Of a stretch of DNA of 64,000 nt, positions 44,693-53,436 are shown in pieces. The stretch is from Dinoroseobacter sp. (lineage in GTDB: Bacteria; Pseudomonadota; Alphaproteobacteria; Rhodobacterales; Rhodobacteraceae). Below the pieces are notes generated by a model. That model saw nothing but the letters and a program-made list of their open reading frames with translations. It ran no database searches and was not told the DNA's origin. The stretch spans positions 1 through 64,000 of the forward strand of contig JAEPNN010000002.1 in NCBI GenBank assembly GCA_017643385.1. The letters run 5' to 3'. A program made the translations under genes and the position numbers. Numbering within the stretch: the stretch's first letter is position 1; each line of letters starts with the position of its first letter.

Positions 44693-47088
44693 AGCCTGCC
44701 CTTTCCATAGCCTCGGTCCTGAACGCCTTTGATCGCCCGATTGAGCGGTGTTCCGTTCTGACCGGCGCGGGCCGCCATGCCGCGCTCAATCCGATCCAGG
44801 ATGTTGATTTCAATCCCGCCATCAGCGTTCTGCCAGGTCTCGACTTGTGCGCTTGAGCTGTAATTGTTGATGACAGGCTGAACGACGACGACACCGGTCT
44901 CACGACCATGCGCGGCGGCCATGGCAAGTGCATCAATGATGGCGGCGCCGTTTTCGAGCTGGCGCGGGGTAAAGACACGCTGGCCTAGCTTGGTCACGGT
45001 GAGCTGTTCGTCCCGGCGCAAGGGCCCGGAGATCGTGGTGGATAGCGAGGAAGTCCCGATCACCGAGCCGGAATGGCTCTGCCCGGCTGCGCCGCCAAAC
45101 AAGCCTCCAATGCCTTGGGATATGAAATCAAAGATCCCGTTAACGGCCGGTTGAACGGCCCGTTGATAGGAGAGCCGCAAGAATTGCTTGAGGGTGTAGT
45201 CCACTAAGTCTGCCACTGAGGCTTTGCCGGTCATGGCCATGTCAACAAAGGCGTTCTCCAGACCATCCGACCATTTGCCCACGATGCTTTCGCTGACATC
45301 GGCCCAGCTCAGCATTTCGTCATTGACGTCCTTCAGGCCACGCGCAACGCCCGCTGCCCAATCCGTCCGATTGTCCAGATCTGCCTCATAGGCCTGCTTC
45401 AGACGATCTTGGAAAATCGTCTCCACGTCCTGGGTGAAGCTCTCGTATCCAACCTTGGCAGGATCCAGGGCGGCAAGTGCTTCCTCGCGCCATTTCTCGG
45501 CCGCTGCCACCTGGTGGAGGTATGCCCCATCAAGGCGCAGCATCGAGCGCTCGATCTCCGTGACGACCCGGTCATGAGACCGCGTGCTGGATCCCCCACG
45601 CCCGTGCCGGGATTGAGCGCGCTGCCATTCCTGAAGGGATTGGGTGTAGCGGGCGGCCTCAACTCGTGCTGAGACAAATGCACGCCGCTCGGCTTCAACG
45701 ACGGCTTGCAACGTGGCGTCGGATCCCGCAGGGAGGCCTGCGCGGCTGTCGAACTCCAACCCGGCGAGCTCGGCTTCGCGCCGGATAGGATCGTCCCGAA
45801 ACTCGAAATTGATCCTGGCACGGTCAGCTGCTCCGACCCCCTGGTTTGCAAGGGCGATAGAGGCATTGAGCGCTCGGCCGAGCTCGTCCGCCATGCCCGA
45901 GGCGGAGCGCCGGGCCTGCTCGAAGTTGATCGCATCGGACGCGGTTCCCAATCGCAGCGCTTCTTGACCTGCAGATTTCAGATTGTCGTGAAGCTTGCGA
46001 GCCTCGGCATTCATTTCTTCATACGAACCAAACGAAGATACCAGATGCAGCGCGATCCTCTGCGCAGCCTCTGCTTGTTCTTCAAGCCCTTCTGCATCGC
46101 CGAGCTCGCGGATGCGCAACGCAAGAACCACCGCCTGGTCGGTTGTAAGTTCCATGTCCCGCTTTATTCGGCGCACAGCGTCTTCAAAGTGGGTGCTGGC
46201 AATGCCCCGGCCGTCGTCTCGGAGCACATCATCCAATCGACCAAAGCTGTCGACGATGGCGTCGAGGTCTTCTCTAAGTTGCTCGGTGCTCTGGACCCGG
46301 ATGGACTCCGCTCCAAGCTCGAGGAATATCCGGCCAAGCTCCGTCGCTTCCCCAAACGCCTTGGCCAGATCATCGGTATCAGCGCGCGCTTCGGACAGGG
46401 CGGAGCGATAGGCGTCGACCATTGCCGTAAGATCTTGCAGGCGGTCCTCCAGCGATTGGACGTCCTCGCCTGCAGATCTCGAAGTATACCCCAGCCCGAA
46501 GATCGCGGCGCTGAGCGGCAGGATCGCAGCGGCCGCGACGCCAAGGATCGCGCCGACCTGGCCGAAACCGGAAAGGATCTGGGGCGCTTGCTGGCCGAGC
46601 GAGATCATCAGAGGCACGCCCATGCCAACTTGGGTGAAGATATCCTGCAGCTGGTACGAGAAGTTCTGAACACCACCCGCACCGCCAGCCGTTGCGGTGG
46701 TCAGACCGCGCATACCAGCAGCCATGCGTGCCTGGGCAAAGGTACTTGCCGAGTATTCAGCGCGCAGCGCCTTCAAGAGCCGGTCGCGTTCAACGAGCTC
46801 GATCTGCCCTAAGTCAAATGCGCGGGTGAGCGCACGTTCCCCTACCGTCAGACGTTGGGTCGCTGCCCACATCGGATCATAGGTCGCGCGCAGACGGTTA
46901 ACTTGCTGGCCCACTTGTGCGAGCTCTTGCTCAAAGGTACCAGCGCTGAGTTTCGCGGACTTGAACTCGCGCGAGACGCCTGAGGTCTTATTGATAATGC
47001 CCTGAAAGTCGCCCTGTGCTTTGCGCGCTGCCGCCGACAATGTGCCAAAGTTGGCGGTGACGGTTATTTGTGATCGCATTTCCGTCAT
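44689..47088 (-). CDS. Tail length tape measure protein
   Basis: This 799-residue helical protein is the internal ruler of the tail. It starts with a typical tape-measure block (RSQITVTANFGTLSAAARKA) and has membrane-active hydrophobic helices (VGAILGVAAAAILPLSAAIF, LFGGAAG region). The C-terminal part (FVDMAMTGKASVADLVDYTL) is the lambda-type C-terminal family signature. By the usual ~1.5 angstrom per residue relation the tail would be about 120 nm. Its start overlaps the chaperone GT frame by 4 bp. Confidence 0.9.
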   Translation of the reverse strand: MTEMRSQITVTANFGTLSAAARKAQGDFQGIINKTSGVSREFKSAKLSAGTFEQELAQVGQQVNRLRATYDPMWAATQRLTVGERALTRAFDLGQIELVERDRLLKALRAEYSASTFAQARMAAGMRGLTTATAGGAGGVQNFSYQLQDIFTQVGMGVPLMISLGQQAPQILSGFGQVGAILGVAAAAILPLSAAIFGLGYTSRSAGEDVQSLEDRLQDLTAMVDAYRSALSEARADTDDLAKAFGEATELGRIFLELGAESIRVQSTEQLREDLDAIVDSFGRLDDVLRDDGRGIASTHFEDAVRRIKRDMELTTDQAVVLALRIRELGDAEGLEEQAEAAQRIALHLVSSFGSYEEMNAEARKLHDNLKSAGQEALRLGTASDAINFEQARRSASGMADELGRALNASIALANQGVGAADRARINFEFRDDPIRREAELAGLEFDSRAGLPAGSDATLQAVVEAERRAFVSARVEAARYTQSLQEWQRAQSRHGRGGSSTRSHDRVVTEIERSMLRLDGAYLHQVAAAEKWREEALAALDPAKVGYESFTQDVETIFQDRLKQAYEADLDNRTDWAAGVARGLKDVNDEMLSWADVSESIVGKWSDGLENAFVDMAMTGKASVADLVDYTLKQFLRLSYQRAVQPAVNGIFDFISQGIGGLFGGAAGQSHSGSVIGTSSLSTTISGPLRRDEQLTVTKLGQRVFTPRQLENGAAIIDALAMAAAHGRETGVVVVQPVINNYSSSAQVETWQNADGGIEINILDRIERGMAARAGQNGTPLNRAIKGVQDRGYGKGRL

Positions 47089-47393
47089 GTCTTCGCCCTT
47101 CGCATCAGCTGCAGGGCTTCCGCTTCGATCAATCGAAGGTCTCCAAAAAGCTTCGGCGTGATGTCGATCTTCAGCCAGCCCGCCACATGCGCCACGGCGT
47201 TCAGGTCAAAGCCCATAGGTCCACCGCCACCAAGTCCGGTCATGACACGCCACTGATTGTGGACACCATCAACGAGGCTCACCAAGGGCTCCAGATACGC
47301 AGGAAGCCGGACCACATCAGGCAGCTCGTCAGACGCCATCGCAAGCGCGTCTGTTTCACTCATGCCACCCAATGCCATCAGATCCTCCACCAA
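47085..47393 (-). CDS. Tail assembly chaperone, T part (read by -1 frameshift)
   Basis: The 102-residue frame (GTG start at 47393) continues upstream without a stop to the slippery site at 47441-47447, through LKEVASVFFGGATQSEL. It is therefore almost certainly made as the C-terminal half of a G-GT fusion, as in lambda. Conserved-looking blocks are MALGGMSETDALAMASDELP and the C-terminal LFGDLRLIEAEALQLMRR. It lies directly before the tape measure, the expected site of GT. Confidence 0.85.
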   Translation of the reverse strand: MVEDLMALGGMSETDALAMASDELPDVVRLPAYLEPLVSLVDGVHNQWRVMTGLGGGGPMGFDLNAVAHVAGWLKIDITPKLFGDLRLIEAEALQLMRRAKT

Positions 47394-47437
47394 CTCGGAT
47401 TGGGTCGCGCCGCCAAAAAAGACCGACGCGACCTCTT

Positions 47438-47794
47438 TCAGTTTTTTCGGTGTGCACCGCCACGCAGCGTGGCGTCGAAATAGGCTTCAATGACCGCCCG
47501 GCGGAACGGGCCATATTTGAGCATCTTGCCCAGAGCCTTTTCGCTGAACGCGACGTCCTTGCCCTTGGCGCTTTTGATGCCAGTCCATCCGATCAGAACC
47601 CGCCGAACACGCGCGATCTCGATCTCGAGCGCGGTCTCCCCGCTTTCGTCGGCATCGAGCTCAAACAGCTCGTCATCGGGAAGCTGCTTGAACTTACCGG
47701 TAAACTCATGGAGCTCTGTTGTACCATCTGTCGGCACAGGCACCATGACGGGCCAATCGAACGTGTGGTGTTCTTCAAAGACAAAACTGGTCAT
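47438..47794 (-). CDS. Tail assembly chaperone, G part
   Basis: The 118-residue protein (VFEEHHTFDWPVMVPVPTDG, GKFKQLPDDELFELDADESG, LKYGPFRRAVIEAYF) lies between tail tube and tape measure, where lambda-type phages encode chaperone G. Its final codons are CGA AAA AAC followed at once by TGA, which creates a -1 slippery site (separate entry). It should bind the tape measure during tail assembly. Confidence 0.85.
   Translation of the reverse strand: MTSFVFEEHHTFDWPVMVPVPTDGTTELHEFTGKFKQLPDDELFELDADESGETALEIEIARVRRVLIGWTGIKSAKGKDVAFSEKALGKMLKYGPFRRAVIEAYFDATLRGGAHRKN
47441..47447 (-). promoter_or_regulatory. Programmed -1 ribosomal frameshift site A-AAA-AAC
   Basis: On the minus strand the heptamer A AAA AAC is read as AAA AAC in the G frame and is followed directly by the G stop codon. 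A slip of one base back continues with CTG AAA GAG and stays open through the whole downstream T frame to 47085. Slippery type, stop placement and gene position all match the G/GT arrangement of long-tailed phages. Confidence 0.85.
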
Positions 47795-47801
47795 GGCCGC
47801 C

Positions 47802-48719
47802 TCACTTGAAGATCAGGGCGATCTCATCGTCGCCGGAAACAGGGGTGAAAACGAGGTCCAGATTGGCCCCCATGGTGCCATCAATGTCCTGCTCACCGGC
47901 AAACTTGATCTGCACAGCAGGAGCGGCCACGCGGACGATGTCGCCAGCAACGCTTCCGAGCTGCCAGACAAACGCATGGGTTGAAGCAGCGGCACAAAGG
48001 GCGATCAGATCCATCGTTGAACGATCCGGCCACTCAATGGTCATCCGACCGGTGAACCGGCGATGGGTGATATCGGTTCCATCGCAATTCATGAAACGCC
48101 CCAGACGCGGCGTGCGACCGTCGGTGAAGGTGAAAGACCGAACGCAAAGCGTGGTTCCGTTGAAGGTAAAGGCATTCATGTTTGCAGGCGAGCATTCGAG
48201 CGCCTTGCGCCACCCGGTGAAGTCCAGGCCATTCAAGACGCCATCGGTTGGACCCTGGTATTCCCCCAGTATGTTGAAGCCGATCATGGGTTTGCGATTG
48301 GTCTCAGCCGTAAAGGTCAGCGCGCCCCGAGCTTTGCGCACAACACTCGTCGCAACACCCGAACGCAGTTCAAGGCGCGCCTCGGCCTTTGCGGCCCCCA
48401 TCGGCGTTGGTGAGTAGCTCACGCTTGTAGCGTCCACGATGGTTTCTGTCAGACCGCAGGCCTTCAGGAGATCGGCATATTTGGGCGGCGTGTCGGCAGC
48501 GCCGCCGCCTGCGGCCTCCAACATGAACTGAGCGCCAGAGTGCTTATTGTAGAGCTCTTCGATTTGAGCGCCTTCATCCCCGGTCGCAAACTCGCGCGCC
48601 TGGTAATCGCCTTCGAGGAAGCGAAGGGTCAGGTCATTGCACAAGATCGCGTTCTTGGCGACAAGCGGATCGGCAGTGTCGGCGGCAGCGCGAATGGCGC
48701 GGGTGCGTGAGCTGGCCAT
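47802..48719 (-). CDS. Major tail tube protein
   Basis: The 305-residue protein is a siphovirus tail tube subunit by position (before the chaperones and tape measure) and by its beta-rich blocks: FLEGDYQAREFATGDEGAQ, EARLELRSGVATSVVRKARG and RRFTGRMTIEWPDRSTMDLI. It forms the DNA conduit of the tail. Length is slightly above the lambda V protein. Mu itself has a contractile tail instead, so this marks the module switch. Confidence 0.85.
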   Translation of the reverse strand: MASSRTRAIRAAADTADPLVAKNAILCNDLTLRFLEGDYQAREFATGDEGAQIEELYNKHSGAQFMLEAAGGGAADTPPKYADLLKACGLTETIVDATSVSYSPTPMGAAKAEARLELRSGVATSVVRKARGALTFTAETNRKPMIGFNILGEYQGPTDGVLNGLDFTGWRKALECSPANMNAFTFNGTTLCVRSFTFTDGRTPRLGRFMNCDGTDITHRRFTGRMTIEWPDRSTMDLIALCAAASTHAFVWQLGSVAGDIVRVAAPAVQIKFAGEQDIDGTMGANLDLVFTPVSGDDEIALIFK

Positions 48720-48722
48720 GGG

Positions 48723-49172
48723 TTAGGTCTCCTGAGTAATGCGTCGGTTGAAGTCGACGGCGTAGTCGTCTTGCCAAAAGAAGCGTCCGTCAGCGTCGAT
48801 CCCGCTGACCAAACGCCCCCGGCGCGGGATGCAGGCGCTATCCGCACCTGGTGGAACATGATGTCCCAGAACGGCCATGACCTGGCCTCGCACACGCTCG
48901 GCTTCAGAAACGGCGCGCGCGCCTGCCGGATCGCCAATATCGCGGACCGCGAGAACCACACCGAAGGTCGCTGTGACGCGCTGATCAACGAGGGCATGGG
49001 TCTGATAGCGGTTTGGGCCTGCTGTCTCGCCGAGGGCGATCAGCCAGGCCGTTGGATAGGCAATAGTGGCGGCCTTGGCGGCACCGAGATCACGCGCTGT
49101 GCCGATCTCCATAAGATCGGTCTCGGAAGCCGCAAGATGGGCGCGGATCGGGGCAATCTCGATTAGGCTCAT
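48723..49172 (-). CDS. Tail terminator-like protein (Gp37-type)
   Basis: The 149 residues (IAPIRAHLAASETDLMEIGT, TAWLIALGETAG, RVTATFGVVLAVRDI) match the small tail-completion proteins found next to Mu gpG-like genes in Mu-type siphophages. It probably caps the tail tube at the head-proximal end. It overlaps the preceding morphogenesis gene by 4 bp. Confidence 0.7.
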   Translation of the reverse strand: MSLIEIAPIRAHLAASETDLMEIGTARDLGAAKAATIAYPTAWLIALGETAGPNRYQTHALVDQRVTATFGVVLAVRDIGDPAGARAVSEAERVRGQVMAVLGHHVPPGADSACIPRRGRLVSGIDADGRFFWQDDYAVDFNRRITQET

Positions 49173-49672
49173 TGAACCGCGCCTCCGGTTGCCTCAGAGA
49201 CAAAGTCGCTGACGAGTTCTCCGATCTCCAGCTCGTCCTCCTCGGAGATCCCGAGATAGGGACGCGCGGGAATGGTCACCTTGCCAACGGTCACGAATTC
49301 ACCATTGGGGAGCTGGAACTGAAGCGCGCGACCAGACGTCGGGGTGATCGTGGCCCCGGATTGATGCACACCTGCATAGATCAGGTTTGACCCAATGCGC
49401 GCTTCGCGGCGGTCTGCTTCATGGGTCAGAGAAGCTGCCAGACGGCCGCTTTCAAATAGTGTCCGTCCACCGTCTTCGACCGCGCGCATGGATTGTGGCC
49501 AGGGCGATCCATCTGGACCGACATTGGTGCTTTCAATGCGGGTGCGCGCAGACTGCTCCAGGAGCGCACCGATATTATCCATTAAGGGCGTCAGATCATC
49601 GTCGAGATCAGTCAGACCGTCCAAGGCCTGGACGGTTCCGAGATCGAGCAGGTTGATGTTGAGCTGGACCAT
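49169..49672 (-). CDS. Phage virion morphogenesis protein (Mu gpG-like)
   Basis: The 167 residues belong to the virion morphogenesis/tail completion family: PLMDNIGALLEQSARTRIES, GSPWPQSMRAVEDGGRTLFE and NLIYAGVHQSGATI, plus RPYLGISEEDELEIGEL at the end. These proteins join head and tail. The ATG at 49672 is 1 bp after the DUF1320 stop; a start at 49696 would overlap it. Confidence 0.85.
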   Translation of the reverse strand: MVQLNINLLDLGTVQALDGLTDLDDDLTPLMDNIGALLEQSARTRIESTNVGPDGSPWPQSMRAVEDGGRTLFESGRLAASLTHEADRREARIGSNLIYAGVHQSGATITPTSGRALQFQLPNGEFVTVGKVTIPARPYLGISEEDELEIGELVSDFVSEATGGAVQ

Positions 49673-49673
49673 C

Positions 49674-50105
49674 TCAGAAGCGCTCCAAGCTCTCACGAGT
49701 CATGACCCGTTCCGGGCCTTCCTCCATGACAACACCAGGTGACGTGGGCTCTTCGTCGCCGCCGGTTTCGTCTCCGATAGAGAGCTCTCCGTCAGCCACT
49801 TTCTCCAGGTAGGTGATGCCAGCGTCGCGAAGCTTCTCTTGGGTCTCGGTGACGCGACCAGCATTGGCAAAAAGACGGTAAACCGCCAGATCGCGGGCCA
49901 CGACCAGAAGCATGCGCGGTGGCTCGGAAAGCGGCAGGCTTGCGCGCTTGGCGATGTAGCCATTGATCTCGGCCGTGGCGTCATCAAGCGCTTCCTGCAG
50001 CTTGGTTTCGTCGATTGTATCTGCAATACCGTCCCAATCGGTGAGCAGCTTCAGGTCCCGATCTGGAATGACGGCTTGGAGATCTGCAGGCGTTGCGTAG
50101 GTCAC
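49674..50105 (-). CDS. DUF1320 head-tail adaptor (Mu gp36-like)
   Basis: DUF1320 proteins are Mu gp36 relatives with the head-tail connector fold. The 143 residues show MTYATPADLQAVIPDRDLKL, DATAEINGYIAKRASLPLSE and VARDLAVYRLFANAGRVTET. It lies between the major head protein and the morphogenesis protein as in Mu. Confidence 0.88.
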   Translation of the reverse strand: MTYATPADLQAVIPDRDLKLLTDWDGIADTIDETKLQEALDDATAEINGYIAKRASLPLSEPPRMLLVVARDLAVYRLFANAGRVTETQEKLRDAGITYLEKVADGELSIGDETGGDEEPTSPGVVMEEGPERVMTRESLERF

Positions 50106-50196
50106 TTCTTCGCTCCGGTTGGTTCGGTTGCGCTGCCCGAGTTGCCCCGGACAACGCGTTGGCGACGAGCGTTCCCCCCAAGAACCCCGTAGAGAC

Positions 50197-50577
50197 CTAT
50201 TCGTCGGGTGCGATCACCTGAAACAGCGGGTCCGCTTCCAGAACCTCGAGTAGCTCGTCGGTCATTTCCGCGACCGGAACTTCCGTGCTTCCTGCCTTCC
50301 AGCGACGTCCGCCTCGACGCATGCCCGCAGCGACGGAACACACGACGCGAAATACGGGCGCAGATCTCTCCGCTTCGGCCTGTGCCTTGGCGTCCGCTTC
50401 AGCTTTAGCTTTGGCATCCGCTTCGGCTTCTGCCTTGGCTTTGGCTTCCGCTTCGGCTTTTGCCCTGGCTTCCGCATCGGCCTTCTCCATAGCCGCTTTC
50501 TCTTCGGTGGCTTTGGCGTCCTGGGCCTGTTTGGCCTTAGACGTTGCGGTCGCGGGTTTCTTGGTTGCGTCAGTCAT
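50197..50577 (-). CDS. Mu gp35-like head protein with Ala/Lys/Glu-rich coiled coil
   Basis: The first ~75 of 126 residues are a charged low-complexity helix built from AEAKAKAEAEADAK-like units. The C-terminal ~45 (RRGGRRWKAGSTEVPVAEMT, then LLEVLEADPLFQVI) match the small Mu gp35/HI1506-type domain that follows the major head protein. The 91 bp between it and the DUF1320 gene hold no supported gene. Confidence 0.75.
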   Translation of the reverse strand: MTDATKKPATATSKAKQAQDAKATEEKAAMEKADAEARAKAEAEAKAKAEAEADAKAKAEADAKAQAEAERSAPVFRVVCSVAAGMRRGGRRWKAGSTEVPVAEMTDELLEVLEADPLFQVIAPDE

Positions 50578-50588
50578 GGGTCAGCACC

Positions 50589-51482
50589 TCAGCTCAAACG
50601 GGTTTCGACATGCAATTCGGCGGTGTTGCGCCACGTGTTGGTCGCACCAGCCGCATTGCGCTCGTTCAGCAGGATCTCGCGCGCCGCGCCTTCATTGGCT
50701 GCAGAGACAACCAGAAGGTTTGGCTTGATTTTGAGCTTGCGACCACGATGGCCACGCATCTCAAGCATCGCCTGACGCGCGGCTGCATAGTTCGCTTCGG
50801 TCAGAGGCTGCTTGCTTGCATAAACCAACTCCCACGCACCAAAGCCGGTCGCGCAGCGGCGCTTTGCACCCCACTGAAACTCATCGAGCTCGAACACGTT
50901 CGGATCGTTCAGGTTGGTGCGCGGCGTGATCTGCGCAGCCTGTCGATCCTGAAAGATGATCGGTTTGATCGCGCGTGAGGTGTCAATGAGATACCAGGCG
51001 GCCCCTGCACCACCACCAAAGTTCGACACGGACTTCTCGACACCGTTTGCGTCCACAACAGGATGATCGGTGTCAAAGAAGAACTGGCCATCGACATGTG
51101 TGGTGTCGAAGCCCTTGGCGATCTGTTCCCAAACCAAATCATCGGGCAGCTCGCCGGCGGTCTGACCAAAATCAGTCGCGAGCGTCGAATAGAGGCCCAC
51201 CTGATCGTCAGCGATGTCGTCGACAGCAACGGCGATGGTGTTTTCGAACTTACGGTTGGTGATCGAGAACGCGTCCATGTCGAGGCGGTTGATCACGCGA
51301 TCCCCCAACCATTCCCGCATTGCCGGAATGTCCGACAGCTTTGGATATGACTGAGTGCGGGTGGTCGACTGCACCGTCATTGCGACCCGACCGTAGGTCG
51401 TTTCAACACCGGTTAACGAGGTATTAAACGCGGTCGTAATCGCGATGTTAAGCGCAGCAAGGCTTGCGGCGGTAATATCCAT
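50589..51482 (-). CDS. Major head protein (Mu gpT-like)
   Basis: The 297-residue capsid subunit matches Mu gpT (Mu_gpT family): LAALNIAITTAFNTSLTGVE, SYPKLSDIPAMREWLGDRVI, ITNRKFENTIAVAVDDI and QAMLEMRGHRGRKLKIKPNL. It builds the icosahedral shell. The ATG at 51482 is used; the frame can be read to 51515 but that would overlap the cement gene. Confidence 0.92.
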   Translation of the reverse strand: MDITAASLAALNIAITTAFNTSLTGVETTYGRVAMTVQSTTRTQSYPKLSDIPAMREWLGDRVINRLDMDAFSITNRKFENTIAVAVDDIADDQVGLYSTLATDFGQTAGELPDDLVWEQIAKGFDTTHVDGQFFFDTDHPVVDANGVEKSVSNFGGGAGAAWYLIDTSRAIKPIIFQDRQAAQITPRTNLNDPNVFELDEFQWGAKRRCATGFGAWELVYASKQPLTEANYAAARQAMLEMRGHRGRKLKIKPNLLVVSAANEGAAREILLNERNAAGATNTWRNTAELHVETRLS

Positions 51483-51496
51483 CTTGCTCAGTCCTT

Positions 51497-51883
51497 TCAG
51501 TCGATCCGGACCCAAGCGCCTGCGGCGTCGAGATCCACGAGTGTGCCCGCCTTGAGAGCCGCTGAGCCACCAACGGTGGCGTCATCGGTTACAGAGACGA
51601 GAGTTTCGATGTCAGTGCGGGCGAGACCGGTTTGGGCCACGTGGCCCACGCCTTTGCGCAGAAGGCAGGTCAGATCACCATCTGCGCCGCCGGTGTTATC
51701 GACCTCTTGCATGGCAAAACCACGCATGACCGAAATGCCAGCGGTAGCGGCGGGTGCGAGATAGCCCGACGCGTCCAGACCCACCATCGCACCTTCATAG
51801 ATGTGCACACCGGCTTTCACGGGGTCGCTGAACTGAACACCGTCGCGGTTGGTGAGTTTGTTATTGGCTGAAAGCGCTGCCAT
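51497..51883 (-). CDS. Capsid cement/decoration protein
   Basis: The 128 residues have a beta-rich composition with NRDGVQFSDPVKAGVHIYEG, GYLAPAATAGISVMRGFAMQ and ALKAGTLVDLDAAGAWVRID. Small proteins of this type precede gpT-like major head genes in many Mu-like phages and stabilise the shell. The family is judged from position and composition. Confidence 0.7.
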   Translation of the reverse strand: MAALSANNKLTNRDGVQFSDPVKAGVHIYEGAMVGLDASGYLAPAATAGISVMRGFAMQEVDNTGGADGDLTCLLRKGVGHVAQTGLARTDIETLVSVTDDATVGGSAALKAGTLVDLDAAGAWVRID

Positions 51884-51886
51884 GGA

Positions 51887-52945
51887 TTAGGCCTCCTCTT
51901 TCTTGAGCGGCTTGCCCTGTTTGGTTGCCAGGAAGGCCTCCTCGGAGATGCTCATCGCCGTGCAGACCGCCTTTTCTTCATTGGTCAGTTGACCGTCCTC
52001 GGCAGGCTTCAGGGCGGGGATCAGTTCGTCACCGTCAGCGATGACCGGTGCCGAGGCGGCCCAAGTCTTGAACCCGTCGAGATCCTTGTCGGCATAAGAC
52101 GCCGCCCATTCGGCCATCGCCGGAGAGAGCTTGCCATCGGCCTTGGCGGCCTCGACGGCCTGTTCCGCCGCTGATTTCGCGGTGGCCTTGGCTTGTGCCT
52201 CGACCTTGGCTGACAGCTCATCAAACATGGCTTTCGGCACATATTTGGACGGATCAGGCGCATCACCGGCACCTGCGATCTTGGCGCAGATCACGGTTGC
52301 AGCGGTTTCGTTCAGATCGCCAGCGAGACCGGCAGCCTCCACGATCTTGCCTGCCTCGGCCGCCGCAGCGAATTTCGCCTGGGCGGCCTCCTTGATTTTC
52401 GTCTCGTCGGTCTCATCGGTCATACCGAGTTCGACCGCGAGCCACTGAAGCAGCGGGTCCACGGTGTCAGTCTCCTTGGAAGCGACCTGTGCCAGGTCAT
52501 GAATTGCGGGATTGTTGGTCAGGCCAGCGCGCAAAATGCGGGTCACCCGGCGGTCTGTTTTTGACCGCGTCAGGAACACTGGTGAAATGAAGCGGTAGAT
52601 TTTGTCTGCGAGGGCAGCCTTCCCAGCGGAAGTCCACTCGACAGTTGCCATGATCTTTCCGCCTTCCACTTCCATGGCGGTGATCCAACCGGCAGCGCGA
52701 CCATCCTTTGTGTGAATGGCTTCCAACCCATGATCGAAGTCGATGGGCAGGACTTGGCCTGCGGCAAGGGCAAATGAGGCTTTGATCACTTCATCGGACT
52801 TCTCCAGGTTGAACCCGCTTCCACGGCGGTCATTCAATGCGAACTTGCCAACTGGGATCAGTTCGATGCGATCACGCACGTCGCCTTCGCTGTTGCACAC
52901 AACGACGGCATTTCCTGCGAACTGATTTTGCGGTGGTCTCGCCAT
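51887..52945 (-). CDS. Head protease/scaffold (Mu gpI-like)
   Basis: The 352-residue protein corresponds to Mu gpI, a prohead protease whose C-terminal half acts as scaffold. The N-terminal domain has IELIPVGKFALNDRRGSGFN, VLPIDFDHGLEAIHTKDGRA (with the conserved His) and YRFISPVFLTRSKTDRRVTR. The C-terminal part is Ala/Lys-rich and helical (SAKVEAQAKATAKSAAEQAV). It should assemble inside the prohead and be removed. A palindrome lies 35 bp upstream. Confidence 0.85.
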   Translation of the reverse strand: MARPPQNQFAGNAVVVCNSEGDVRDRIELIPVGKFALNDRRGSGFNLEKSDEVIKASFALAAGQVLPIDFDHGLEAIHTKDGRAAGWITAMEVEGGKIMATVEWTSAGKAALADKIYRFISPVFLTRSKTDRRVTRILRAGLTNNPAIHDLAQVASKETDTVDPLLQWLAVELGMTDETDETKIKEAAQAKFAAAAEAGKIVEAAGLAGDLNETAATVICAKIAGAGDAPDPSKYVPKAMFDELSAKVEAQAKATAKSAAEQAVEAAKADGKLSPAMAEWAASYADKDLDGFKTWAASAPVIADGDELIPALKPAEDGQLTNEEKAVCTAMSISEEAFLATKQGKPLKKEEA

Positions 52946-52979
52946 GCCATCGGTTTAGGCCGACGCGAAAAAGCGCGCC

Positions 52980-52999
52980 CCCCGGAAACGCTTCCGGGG
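52980..52999. promoter_or_regulatory. Palindrome upstream of the head-protease gene
   Basis: CCCCGGAA and TTCCGGGG form a perfect 8-bp inverted repeat around ACGC. A nearly identical element sits at 60809-60829. The surrounding 278-bp gap (52946-53223) holds no supported gene. On the minus strand a TTTTT run occurs 9 nt after the hairpin, so it may be a terminator; a phage operator is the alternative. Confidence 0.5.
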
Positions 53000-53223
53000 C
53001 AAAACCGACGATGCTTGGAGACACGCCCACCTTGGGCCGAGATCTGCGCCCGATCAAGCGCCACGACGCCCAGATCCCAAAACCTGACAACGTAGATCGA
53101 GGGAAGATCTGTTAATACCGTTCAAATTCGCCTGGGAGCCGCCACAGGGGCGTGAGGCGGGTTTCTACGCCCGGTTGGCCCGGATCGGCCTCCAAACGGC
53201 TCCTGAGCGATTTTTTAGGGGGG

Positions 53224-53436
53224 TCAGTTTGAGCGCAATTGAACCAGGCTGTCCTTTAGGCGCGCCTGGCGCTCTTCATCGGTCAGATCAAAGCCCGCGA
53301 TCATTTCGTCTGCGCGCTTGAGAGCCTCGGCCTGGTCGGGGAGCTGATCGCCAAGTTCGACGAGCTGATCGCGATGCGCAATCCAGCCTTCGCGATCCAG
53401 AGCATCGGGCTCGTCAACAAAGAGCGGTCGGTCCAT
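53224..53436 (-). CDS. Small phage head-region protein
   Basis: The 70 residues (RPLFVDEPDALDREGWIAHR, QLPDQAEALKRADEMIAGFD) are mostly helical and acidic. No family is recognised. The ATG overlaps the stop of the gpF-like gene (TGATG), so it is translated with it. Confidence 0.65.
   Translation of the reverse strand: MDRPLFVDEPDALDREGWIAHRDQLVELGDQLPDQAEALKRADEMIAGFDLTDEERQARLKDSLVQLRSN

Noticed and set aside
50197-50577. Link between the Ala/Lys/Glu-rich phage protein and the host repeat protein at 11593
   Set aside because: Both contain AEAKAQ-like helices, but the phage copy is irregular, short and attached to a gp35-like domain. Compositional convergence explains it.
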